Positions 1 through 6,066 of a DNA stretch of 8,064 nt are shown here, one piece after another. How positions within the stretch are numbered: position 1 is the stretch's first letter; the number at the start of each line of letters is the position of its first letter. A model generated the notes under the pieces. The model worked only from the letters and a program-made list of their open reading frames with translations. It had not been told where the DNA came from and searched no databases. A program made the position numbers and the translations under genes. The DNA is taken from contig DASXXX010000127.1 in assembly GCA_036502765.1 (NCBI GenBank), forward strand, positions 1 to 8,064. Reading direction: 5' to 3'. This DNA is from DASUAS01 sp036502765 (lineage in GTDB: Bacteria; Actinomycetota; Acidimicrobiia; IMCC26256; DASPTH01).

Positions 1-629
1 CCCTGCAGCGCGAACTGCGGGAGCCCGTCCTGCAGCAGCTGCTGGAGCGACTCGATGTCGCTCGTCATGCGGGTCATGATCACGCCCGCCTTCTCGTCGG
101 TGTAGTAGTCGAGCGAGAGGCGTTGCAGGTGCGCGAACGTGCGGACGCGCAGCTCGAACATGACGCGCGACGCGACCCGTCCGGTGGTGGCGACGCGCGC
201 GCCACTCGCCACCGCGGACACCACCACCGCGAGGATGGCGAGGATCCCGATGATCGTCAGTGCGGTCCAGTCGTGCGGGTGGATGCCGTCGTCGATGCCC
301 TTCTGGCTGAGGAACGGTCCCGCCTGGACGCACAGCGCCTCGACGAGGATGAAGAAGAAGGAGAGGGTCATCATCTTCCGGTGCGGACTCAGCATCCGCC
401 GCAGGCTGACGCCGGTCTCCTTCATGCGGTGGGTGAACGTGCCCTCCGTCGCCTGCCAGCGCGGGTCGTCGGTCTGGTCGGGTTCGTCGGCGAGCAGCTT
501 CTCGACGCCCTGACGCATCTCCCACGGGATCCCCGCGAACGGGAGCCCGTTCCCGGGGTTGCCGGGCGAGCCGCCGACTGCGCCGCCCATCGGCGCGCCG
601 CCCGTGATGGTGCCGCCTCCCCAAGCCAT
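1..629 (-). CDS. ABC exporter half-transporter, N-terminal part (partial, cut by window edge)
   Basis: The first 209 residues of an ABC exporter subunit (membrane domain fused to ATPase) are visible; the ATPase half lies beyond base 1. Residues 1-30 are Gly/Pro-rich and low complexity. A cytoplasmic region with an acidic stretch (about 45-57) follows, then a first membrane helix at about 86-104 (rich in F, I, L, V) and a second at about 122-142. The segment at 170-209, with DYYTDEKAGVIMTRMTSDIE, is the conserved intracellular-loop region of the type-I exporter membrane domain. The ATG at 629 is chosen because a GAGG lies 9 bases upstream and the Gly-rich N-terminus is usual in actinobacterial members. 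It is separated by 130 bases from the upstream exporter gene on the same strand. The two probably form a heterodimer, with this one expected to carry the intact catalytic Glu. Substrate is unknown; drug or lipid export is an inference. Confidence 0.9.
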   Translation of the reverse strand, partial: MAWGGGTITGGAPMGGAVGGSPGNPGNGLPFAGIPWEMRQGVEKLLADEPDQTDDPRWQATEGTFTHRMKETGVSLRRMLSPHRKMMTLSFFFILVEALCVQAGPFLSQKGIDDGIHPHDWTALTIIGILAILAVVVSAVASGARVATTGRVASRVMFELRVRTFAHLQRLSLDYYTDEKAGVIMTRMTSDIESLQQLLQDGLPQFALQ

Positions 630-759
630 CTCTAATTGCCTCGCTCACTGCGGTCGGAGACACCATTCGACGCGGTCTGTGCACACGCGTTCGCTCCGCG
701 GCGAGCGGCTGCGCTCGTCCGTCGCTCCGCCGCCGCGTGCGCGTCTCGTCGTTCGATCA
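630..759 (-). other. Intergenic spacer with competing hairpins between the two exporter genes
   Basis: This 130-base gap separates two genes expected to be co-transcribed and has no credible ORF. It contains two mutually exclusive stem-loops that share an arm. One is CGAGCG-GCTG-CGCTCG at 702-717, a perfect 6-bp stem with a 4-base loop. The other pairs CGCTC at 692-696 with GAGCG at 703-707. No T-run follows on either strand, so it is not a classic intrinsic terminator. It could tune relative expression of the two subunits or stabilise the mRNA, but that is inference; GC-rich spacers often fold by chance. Confidence 0.4.
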
Positions 760-2736
760 TCAGTCGTCGTCTCGCATCTCGCCGATGTCGGCGTCGAGGA
801 CTCGGGAGCGCGCCACGTCGTCGGCCACGACCGCGTCCAGGTCGGTGGCGACGTCGGGGGCGCCGTCGTCGTCGAGCTCCACGTCGCTCTGGGCCAGGAT
901 CTCGGCGTAGCGCGGCTCGGTGGCCAGCAGGTCGGCGTGCGTGCCCTCGGCGATGACGCGTCCACCCTCGACCACCGCGACGCGGTCGGCCAGGCTGATG
1001 GTCGAGAGTCGGTGGGCGATGATCAGCGTGGTGCGGTCGACCATGAGCCCGCGCAGCGCCTCGTGGATCTGCTGCTCGATCTGCACGTCGATGGCCGACG
1101 TCGCGTCGTCGAGCACGAGGATCGGCGGGTTCACCAGCAACGTGCGTGCGATCGAAAGGCGCTGCCGCTGCCCGCCGGAGAGGGTGAAGCCGCGCTCCCC
1201 CACCACGGTGTCGTAGCCCTCGGGCAGCGCCCGCACGAACTCGTCGGCCCCGGCCGCGATGGCCGCCGCGCGCACGTCGTCGAACGACGCGTCGGGCTTG
1301 CCGTAGGCGATGTTGTCGCGGATCGACACCGAGAAGAGGAACGGCTCGTCGAGCACCATGCCGATGTGGTGGCGCAGGCTCGGCAGCGTGAGGTCGCGCA
1401 CGTCGTGGTCGTCGATGCGCACCGCGCCACCGGACACGTCGTAGAAGCGCGCGAGGAGCCGCGACGCGGTCGACTTGCCGCTCCCGGTGCGGCCGACGAT
1501 CGCGACGGTCTCGCCCGGCAGCAGGTGCAGGTCGAACCCGTCCAGCACCGCGGTCCCGTTGGCGTACCCGAAGTCGACGTTGTCGAAGCGCACGTCGCCG
1601 CGGCACTCGACCAGGTCGACGGCGCCGGGTCGGTCGACGACGTCGGGCTGTTCGTCGAGCACCTCGTAGATGCGCTGCGCCGACGCCGACGCGCGCTGAC
1701 CCATCATCAGGATCATGCCGAGCTGGCGGAACGGGGGTTGCAGCATCAGCACGTAGGCGTTGAACGCGATGATGTCGCCGACCGTCGCCTGGCCGTTGAT
1801 GGCCAGGTAGCCGCCGTAGAACAGGACGATCGCCTGGCCGAGGCGGGGCAGGTTCTCGAGCAGCGGCGACCACTTGGCCCGGATGTCGGCGTCCTTGACG
1901 TTGGCCCACTCGGCCCGCATCGCCGCGCCGGTCAGGTGCTGCAGTTGCTGGTCCTCGGCCGCGAACGACTTGACCACGCGCACACCGTTGATGTTCTCGT
2001 CGACCACCGTGGCGACATCGGCGAGGCGCGACTGGATGAGCCACGACACCGGGAACATCTGCTTCCGCATGCGCACGCCGACGATGTAGACGAACGGCAT
2101 CGTCGACATCGTGACCAGCGCGAGCGGCACGTTGATCGACAGCATCTCTGCGAACGCGAGGACCGCGACACTGCACTGCACCAGGATCGACGGCGCGAAC
2201 GTGAGGTACATCTGCACCGAGCGGATGTCGGAGTTCGCGCGCGAGATGAGTTGCCCCGACTGCACGCGGTCGTAGAACGAGAACGACATGCGGCTGAGGT
2301 GTTCGTACATGATGTTCCGCAGGTCGTACTCGATGCGGTACGCGGTCTTGAGCAGGTAGAGGCGCGAGAAGTACGTGAGCACGAAGCGGATCACCGCGAG
2401 CACCACGATGATGGTGACGAAGTACTCGAGCGACTGGTCGGTCGTCTTCCCGAGCGAGTCGATCGCCTGACCCACCTCGTTGGGGATCTGCACCTGCACC
2501 GCGAGACCGATGAACGAGGCGAGCAGCGAGAAGCCGAACATCCACTTGTGCGAGAGGACGATCGGCACCATGCGCCGGATCCACGAACGGCTCTTGGCGC
2601 CGCCCTCCTCGCTGCCCTCGTCGCCGGGTCGCGCCGGCGCGATGTGCGCACGCGGCGGCGCGTACTCGGGCGTGACCCCGACGGGCACGAACGGCGACGT
2701 GACGTCGGCGCCGAACGCGCCCATCTCGATCGTCAC
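760..2736 (-). CDS. ABC exporter half-transporter with degenerate ATPase site (658 aa)
   Basis: A full-length membrane-ATPase exporter subunit. Residues 1-50 are a Pro/Gly/acidic cytoplasmic leader, about 55-355 the six-helix membrane domain, and 378-615 the ATPase domain. Visible motifs are A-loop Tyr391, Walker A GRTGSGKST (415-423), signature LSGGQ (519-523), Walker B ILVLDD (539-544) and switch His575. Two key positions are altered: the Q-loop Gln is Asp463 (VLDEPFLFS) and the catalytic Glu after Walker B is Asp544. Asp there is known in degenerate sites of heterodimeric exporters such as TM287/288, so this is probably the non-hydrolysing half. The C-terminal 43 residues are a strongly acidic tail. 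GTG at 2736 is preferred over the ATG at 2724: it overlaps the marR stop as GTGA and has GGAG 8 bases upstream. The adjacent MarR gene suggests ligand-induced export; the substrate cannot be told. Confidence 0.95.
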   Translation of the reverse strand: MTIEMGAFGADVTSPFVPVGVTPEYAPPRAHIAPARPGDEGSEEGGAKSRSWIRRMVPIVLSHKWMFGFSLLASFIGLAVQVQIPNEVGQAIDSLGKTTDQSLEYFVTIIVVLAVIRFVLTYFSRLYLLKTAYRIEYDLRNIMYEHLSRMSFSFYDRVQSGQLISRANSDIRSVQMYLTFAPSILVQCSVAVLAFAEMLSINVPLALVTMSTMPFVYIVGVRMRKQMFPVSWLIQSRLADVATVVDENINGVRVVKSFAAEDQQLQHLTGAAMRAEWANVKDADIRAKWSPLLENLPRLGQAIVLFYGGYLAINGQATVGDIIAFNAYVLMLQPPFRQLGMILMMGQRASASAQRIYEVLDEQPDVVDRPGAVDLVECRGDVRFDNVDFGYANGTAVLDGFDLHLLPGETVAIVGRTGSGKSTASRLLARFYDVSGGAVRIDDHDVRDLTLPSLRHHIGMVLDEPFLFSVSIRDNIAYGKPDASFDDVRAAAIAAGADEFVRALPEGYDTVVGERGFTLSGGQRQRLSIARTLLVNPPILVLDDATSAIDVQIEQQIHEALRGLMVDRTTLIIAHRLSTISLADRVAVVEGGRVIAEGTHADLLATEPRYAEILAQSDVELDDDGAPDVATDLDAVVADDVARSRVLDADIGEMRDDD

Positions 2737-3164
2737 TTGTCATGCTCCAGGCGCGCCTCACGGTTGCGGTCGAGGGCCAGGTTCCAGAGGTCGAGCCCCG
2801 TCGGTGGTTCGTCGAAGTAGCCGGAGATCTCGCCGAGGCGCGCCTCGGCGGCGGCGTCGGCGGCGGCGAGGAGCTTGGAGCCGTCGCGGGTGAGCAACAG
2901 GGTCAGCCGGCGGCGATCCTCGGGATCGGCATGGCGTTCCACCAGGCCGCGGCTCACGAGGCCGTCGACCACCGAGGTCACCGTCGGTGGGCTCACCGCC
3001 AGGCGGCGGGCGAGCACCGACGACGCGGTGGAACCCTCACCCAGGAGTGCGATGACGCGGTACTGCGGGAGCGACAGGTCGAGCGGGCCGAGGGCCACCT
3101 CGACCTGTTTGGCCAGGCGGGCGACCGCACGCGCGGCGCCGGTGATCGTCTTCGCCCGGCTCAT
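2733..3164 (-). CDS. MarR-family transcriptional regulator (143 aa)
   Basis: A winged-helix DNA-binding regulator of normal MarR length. An N-terminal dimerisation helix (about 5-25) is followed by the helix-turn-helix (about 46-72, SSVLARRLAVSPPTVTSVVD) and the wing with the family hallmark DPEDRRRLTLLLT (80-92). C-terminal helices complete the dimer interface. There are no cysteines, so thiol-based redox sensing is excluded; ligand binding in the dimer cleft is the usual alternative. The ATG at 3164 follows a strong GGAGG-rich Shine-Dalgarno site 9 bases upstream. The stop codon overlaps the exporter GTG start by four bases, implying one transcript and translational coupling. MarR repressors beside exporters normally repress their own operon, and the inverted repeat at 3194-3230 fits as the operator. 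The role in this operon is inferred from context. Confidence 0.95.
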   Translation of the reverse strand: MSRAKTITGAARAVARLAKQVEVALGPLDLSLPQYRVIALLGEGSTASSVLARRLAVSPPTVTSVVDGLVSRGLVERHADPEDRRRLTLLLTRDGSKLLAAADAAAEARLGEISGYFDEPPTGLDLWNLALDRNREARLEHDK

Positions 3165-3193
3165 CGCGCACCCCCTCCATCGTCCACCGGCAC

Positions 3194-3230
3194 ATCATTC
3201 GATGGCCACATGGTGAGAGTATCGAAGGAT
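3194..3230. promoter_or_regulatory. Imperfect inverted repeat, candidate MarR operator
   Basis: The arms are ATCATTCGAT (3194-3203) and ATCGAAGGAT (3221-3230). They are reverse complements at 9 of 10 positions and are separated by 17 bases. The left arm also contains a small CATC-ATTC-GATG dyad (3193-3204). The element lies 30-66 bases upstream of the marR start and 28 bases before the divergent tRNA-Leu, overlapping the best minus-strand -10 hexamer. Position and symmetry fit autoregulation. The long spacer is unusual for one MarR dimer and might mean two half-sites or two dimers. Confidence 0.45.
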
Positions 3231-3246
3231 CGCGTCAGCGTGCGAG
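3218..3246 (-). promoter_or_regulatory. Possible promoter of the marR-exporter operon
   Basis: On the minus strand GATACT (3223-3218) resembles a -10 hexamer. It is followed about 50 bases later by the marR start, giving a plausible leader. Seventeen bases upstream, CTCGCA (3246-3241) is only a 3-of-6 match to the -35 consensus. The -10 overlaps the right arm of the inverted repeat, so a bound repressor would block polymerase. This is a weak call because actinobacterial -35 boxes are poorly conserved. Confidence 0.3.
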
Positions 3247-3257
3247 ACTGGGCCCAC

Positions 3258-3341
3258 GCGAGCGTGGCGGAACCGGCAGACGCGCCAGGTTTAGGTCCTG
3301 GTGTCCGCAAGGACGTGGGAGTTCGAGTCTCCCCGCTCGCA
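3258..3341 (+). tRNA. tRNA-Leu, anticodon UAG
   Basis: A complete class II tRNA folds by eye. The acceptor stem pairs GCGAGCG (3258-3264) with CGCTCGC (3334-3340), and the D stem pairs GCG (3267-3269) with CGC (3281-3283). The anticodon stem pairs CCAGG (3285-3289) with CCTGG (3297-3301) around loop TTTAGGT, so the anticodon is TAG at 3292-3294, reading CUA and probably other CUN codons. A long variable arm has stem TCC-GCAA-GGA (3304-3313). The T arm is GGGAG-TTCGAGT-CTCCC (3317-3333). The discriminator base is A3341 and no CCA is encoded, as is common in actinobacteria. The long variable arm and A discriminator both fit leucine. Two truncated copies of its 3' part occur downstream at 5815-5842 and 7819-7872. 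Confidence 0.97.
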
Positions 3342-3367
3342 CGGGTCCGGACCGCTCACCAGCAGGC

Positions 3368-4477
3368 TCAGGAGCGCACGCCCTTGTAGATGCCGCGCCG
3401 GGTGATCCAGTCCATGAGCACGACTCGGGTCGACCATGCGGGGAACCGGACGGTACGACCGGAGGCAGTGAAGACGGTGAGGCCGTCGTGCTGCGGGCCC
3501 ACCACCGAGCCCCATCGGGCCGTCGGTGGGCGGTAGGTGCGGAGAGGTCGGCCGTCCACGTGCGCTCGGACGTTGCGGGCGAGCAGCTTGTCGGCGCGGT
3601 TGCGGGCCGAGGTGCGCAACGGGTCGGTGGCAGCCACGTCGCCGATCGCGAAGACGCCCGGGTACCCGGGCACCGACAGGTCGGGATCGACACGCACGAA
3701 CCCGTCGTCGGTGAGGATCTCTGCCGGGAGCCACCCCGTGTTCGGCTCGACCCGGCCGACGGTCCACAGCACCGCCTCCGCGGTCGCAGGTTCCTGACCG
3801 GTGCTGAACGTCACCCGGCCGGTCGTGATCGCGTCGCACGCGAAGCCGTCGGGCACCACCGCGCGATGACCGGGGTGCAGTCCCACCCCGAACTCCTCCA
3901 AGCGGGCGCGGTTGGTGGGCCAGACGCGCGGGTGGTGCCGCGGCAGCGCACGGTCGCCGGGGAAGTAGAGGTCGACCTGCTTGTCCGGCCAGGTGGTGGC
4001 GATGTTGACCGCGCCGCTCACCGCGGCCGCGCCGCCGCCGATGACGATCACCGACGCGGCGCTCGCGATCTGGTCGTGCTGAGACCGGAGCGCATCGTCC
4101 ACCTGCTCCGACGACGCCAGGTCGGGGCGACGCCAGAAGCCGTTGGTGACGCCAGTGGCGATCACCAGGATGTCGTACGGCTCGGTCCGCTCGGCGCCGT
4201 CGACGTCGAGCACCCCGACCTCGCGAGCGTCGAGGTCGACGCCGGTGAGGCTGCCGTGCACCACGCGCACGTCGTCGAGCCGGCGATAGCGTTCGTACGC
4301 GATCCGGTAGTCGCGCGACCAGTCGTCGGGGCGGGTGAGCCGAACTCCCAGTTCCTGCCCGCTCACGTGTGCAGGCTTCGCCGACACTCCGACGACGTCG
4401 GCGTGTCGCGACAAGTGGATCGCGGTGAGCAGGCCGGTGTCGCCCAGACCTGCGGCCAGCACTCGCGGGCGGCTCAT
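3368..4477 (-). CDS. FAD-dependent NAD(P) oxidoreductase (FSP1/AIF/NDH-2-like, 369 aa)
   Basis: A two-dinucleotide-fold flavoprotein of the pyridine nucleotide-disulfide oxidoreductase superfamily. The FAD-binding Rossmann motif GLGDTG is at 10-15, the mid-protein VIATG at 105-109, the NAD(P)-binding VIGGGAAAVSG at 145-155, and the FAD-closing motif VFAIGDVAATD at 275-285. The only cysteine is Cys214, so there is no redox-active CxxxxC or CxxC pair and it cannot act as a classical disulfide reductase. Length and motifs fit the NADH:quinone oxidoreductase-like/FSP1 branch, so an electron-transfer role with a quinone-like or unknown acceptor is inferred. The ATG at 4477 overlaps the stop of the upstream SDR gene (TGATG), which fixes the start and implies coupled translation. 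An in-frame ATG at 4678 lies inside the SDR gene and is unlikely. No acidic ribose-binding residue is evident at the end of the second FAD-fold strand. Confidence 0.9.
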   Translation of the reverse strand: MSRPRVLAAGLGDTGLLTAIHLSRHADVVGVSAKPAHVSGQELGVRLTRPDDWSRDYRIAYERYRRLDDVRVVHGSLTGVDLDAREVGVLDVDGAERTEPYDILVIATGVTNGFWRRPDLASSEQVDDALRSQHDQIASAASVIVIGGGAAAVSGAVNIATTWPDKQVDLYFPGDRALPRHHPRVWPTNRARLEEFGVGLHPGHRAVVPDGFACDAITTGRVTFSTGQEPATAEAVLWTVGRVEPNTGWLPAEILTDDGFVRVDPDLSVPGYPGVFAIGDVAATDPLRTSARNRADKLLARNVRAHVDGRPLRTYRPPTARWGSVVGPQHDGLTVFTASGRTVRFPAWSTRVVLMDWITRRGIYKGVRS

Positions 4478-5268
4478 CAGAGATCGGGTTGTGGCGACGC
4501 GAACAGGGGTCCCGGGACGCCGCCGTCCACGTCGAGGAGCTTGCCCGTGACCCAGGACGCGGCTGGCGACGCGAGGTAGAGGACTGCCGCCGCGATGTCC
4601 TCGGGCGTGCCGTTCCGGCGCATCGGCGTGGCCGCGATCATCTGCTTGCGGAGGTCGTCGGGCATCTTCGCGATCCACGTCGTGAACGACGCGGTCTCGA
4701 TCGCGCCGGGGAGCACGGCGTTCACCCGGATCTTCGGTGCGAGCTCGGCGGCCATGAGCCGGGTCATCTGCGACACCGCGGCCTTGGTGAGGCTGTGGGT
4801 GAACGAGCCGCGGGGTGCGTTGCGCCCGGCGACCGAGCTGATGTTCACGATGGCGCCGCGGCCGCGATCGAGCATGTGCGGCACCGCCAACCGGACGAGC
4901 TCGAACGGCGACGAGATGTTGAAGTGGAACGAGTGCTCGAGGTCAGCCACCGTCGTGTCGAGCAACGGGCGCGACACCGAGCCGCCGGCGTTGTTCACGA
5001 CGATGTCGACGCCGCCGAGCTCGTCAACCGTGCGCTGCACCAGTTCAGCGAGGAAACCGAGGTCGTTGACGTCGCCGGGCACTCCGATGGCACGCCGGCC
5101 GTGCCCTTCGACCGCCTCGGCGACGCGCATGACGTCGTCGGCGGTGCGCGCCGTGACCACGACGTCGGCGCCGGCCTGTGCGAACAGCTCCGCGGTCGCG
5201 GCGCCGATCCCCTTGCCGCCTCCGGTGACGATCGCGACCTGATCGGTCAGCTGGAACTGCTCGAGCAT
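4477..5268 (-). CDS. SDR-family dehydrogenase/reductase with His at the catalytic Tyr position (263 aa)
   Basis: A classical short-chain dehydrogenase by length and order of motifs. The cofactor site TGGGKGIG is at 15-22, Asp66 in the GDV motif, and NNAGG at 92-96. Structural Asn117 and the catalytic Ser145 in NISSVAG follow, then Lys162. C-terminal features are LPGAIET (186-192) and the WVTGKLLDVDGG signature (239-250). The Tyr expected 13 residues after the Ser and four before the Lys is His158 (FTHSLTK; codon CAC at 4797-4795). Arg41 after the second strand could suit the phosphate of NADP(H). The ATG at 5268 is chosen because upstream in-frame sequence has no SDR similarity and would run through the neighbouring zinc-finger gene; the Shine-Dalgarno site is weak. 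It overlaps the flavoprotein gene downstream by one base and follows the zinc-finger gene by 58 bases. Substrate is unknown, and activity is uncertain because of His158. Confidence 0.92.
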   Translation of the reverse strand: MLEQFQLTDQVAIVTGGGKGIGAATAELFAQAGADVVVTARTADDVMRVAEAVEGHGRRAIGVPGDVNDLGFLAELVQRTVDELGGVDIVVNNAGGSVSRPLLDTTVADLEHSFHFNISSPFELVRLAVPHMLDRGRGAIVNISSVAGRNAPRGSFTHSLTKAAVSQMTRLMAAELAPKIRVNAVLPGAIETASFTTWIAKMPDDLRKQMIAATPMRRNGTPEDIAAAVLYLASPAASWVTGKLLDVDGGVPGPLFASPQPDL

Positions 5269-5326
5269 CGTCCGCACGCTACCTGCGACCCGTCGGCACC
5301 TCGAGGGCGAACGCGCATCACCGCAC

Positions 5327-5692
5327 TCAATTGAGGTGGGCCTCCCAATCCGGAGGCACCCGTCCTCGTGGTCCCGGGACCGGTTGATCGAGCGGGTGGT
5401 GGAGTGGCGGCGCCAGCTGAGGTCCGTCGAGGTAGTCGCCGCTCGAATAGTTGTAGAACCACTCTTCTCCCGGCTCGTAGCTCGCGATGACGGGATGGCC
5501 CGAGTCCCTGGCGTGATGCGATGAATGCTGCGAGGGCGAGTTGTCACAGCAGCCGATGTGCCCGCAGAAGGTGCATCGGCGAAGGTGGAGCCACCAGCCT
5601 CCGGCTCGCTCACACTCTTCACAACCGGGTCCGCTCGGGGACACGGTTGGATCGATCGGATCGTGCTCGGGATCACCGTTCGTCGCGGCCAT
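5327..5692 (-). CDS. UBP-type zinc-finger protein (121 aa)
   Basis: A small protein containing a zf-UBP domain, the fold that in eukaryotic deubiquitinases and HDAC6 grips the ubiquitin C-terminus. Likely zinc ligands are Cys24/Cys27 (CEEC), Cys40/Cys43 (CTFC), Cys48 or Cys49, and His residues among His56, His59, His60 and His66. The CGHIGCC and SGHPVIASYEPGEEWFY segments are typical of bacterial members. Residues 1-23 are acidic and probably disordered, and the C-terminal 35 residues are Pro-rich. The ATG at 5692 is preferred over the ATG at 5731 because GAGGAG lies just upstream and the domain starts soon after. It is the first gene of a same-strand trio with the SDR and flavoprotein, so a role in a redox process or as a small adaptor is possible. 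Actinobacteria mostly lack ubiquitin, so the ligand is unknown. Confidence 0.85.
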   Translation of the reverse strand: MAATNGDPEHDPIDPTVSPSGPGCEECERAGGWWLHLRRCTFCGHIGCCDNSPSQHSSHHARDSGHPVIASYEPGEEWFYNYSSGDYLDGPQLAPPLHHPLDQPVPGPRGRVPPDWEAHLN

Positions 5693-6066
5693 GCCGCCTC
5701 CTCGCGAGTTCAGAACGCGGGTCTCGTCCACGGAGCCGGTCGGCCGATCATCCCGCAGCGACCACTGTTACCACGGGTCGTCAACTCGGAGAAAGCCGTT
5801 GACCTACCGGCCGGGTGGGAGTTCGAGTGTCCTGCTCGCACGCGGGCGAAGCGGCAGCGCCGAGGCCGCGATCCGAGCGTTCATCGTTCGCCGACAAGTC
5901 CTTCAGATCGCTTCGACGATGACGATGACTGGAGCAGGACCTCTGCCGCGAATTCCGCACTGGTACCGAGGGGCCCGGCACAGCACCCGCTTTCGGTCGA
6001 GTTTCCGCGAGCGTCCAGCGAGACGGGGTCGTACGGGTCGGCGGCACCAAGGAACGAGCGAAGGAC
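5693..6066. other. 374-base divergent intergenic region
   Basis: This lies between the start of the zinc-finger gene (minus strand) and the start of the diguanylate cyclase gene (plus strand). It must therefore hold both promoters unless other starts are used. I see no convincing -10/-35 pair. A TTGACG on the minus strand at 5784-5779 and a TTGACC on the plus strand at 5799-5804 lack good -10 partners at the right distance. It contains the truncated tRNA-Leu 3' copy at 5815-5842. Open frames that cross it on both strands show no recognisable protein and look like high-GC artefacts. The unusual length, with a tRNA remnant in the middle, suggests a former junction. Confidence 0.5.
5815..5842 (+). 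pseudogene. Truncated tRNA-Leu 3' end (T arm and acceptor), copy 1
   Basis: GTGGGAGTTCGAGT (5815-5828) and GCTCGCACG (5834-5842) are identical to the corresponding parts of the intact tRNA-Leu (3316-3329 and 3335-3343) and lie in the same orientation. The bases between differ by two substitutions and one deletion. Similarity extends two bases beyond the mature tRNA end (CG after the A discriminator). The T stem has one G.U pair and one G-G mismatch, and there is no matching 5' half (acceptor, D or anticodon arm) upstream, so it cannot be a functional tRNA. It is best read as a decayed 3' fragment, possibly an attachment-site scar. Confidence 0.65.

Noticed and set aside
632..2761. A second long minus-strand frame overlapping the exporter gene
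   Set aside because: It is Arg-rich with no domains, in a different frame from the motif-bearing exporter protein; a composition artefact.
559..2820. A long open frame on the plus strand opposite the exporter gene (over 750 codons)
   Set aside because: It is antisense to a clear ABC exporter, is dominated by Arg, His, Asp and Val in low-complexity runs, and has no recognisable domain. This is typical of an antisense frame in high-GC DNA.
3344..3353. Palindrome GGTCCGGACC just after tRNA-Leu as a terminator
   Set aside because: The stem would be only three base pairs around a four-base loop, and no T-run follows on either strand.
3488..4579. Plus-strand open frame opposite the flavoprotein
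   Set aside because: It is antisense to a gene with complete FAD and NAD(P) motifs, has biased composition and no domain.
5815..5842. A second functional tRNA gene
   Set aside because: No acceptor 5' strand, D arm or anticodon arm can be found upstream, and the T stem has a mismatch; only the 3' end is present.
5911..5929. GACGAT tandem repeat in the divergent spacer
   Set aside because: There are only two full copies plus a partial one; too short to mean anything on its own.
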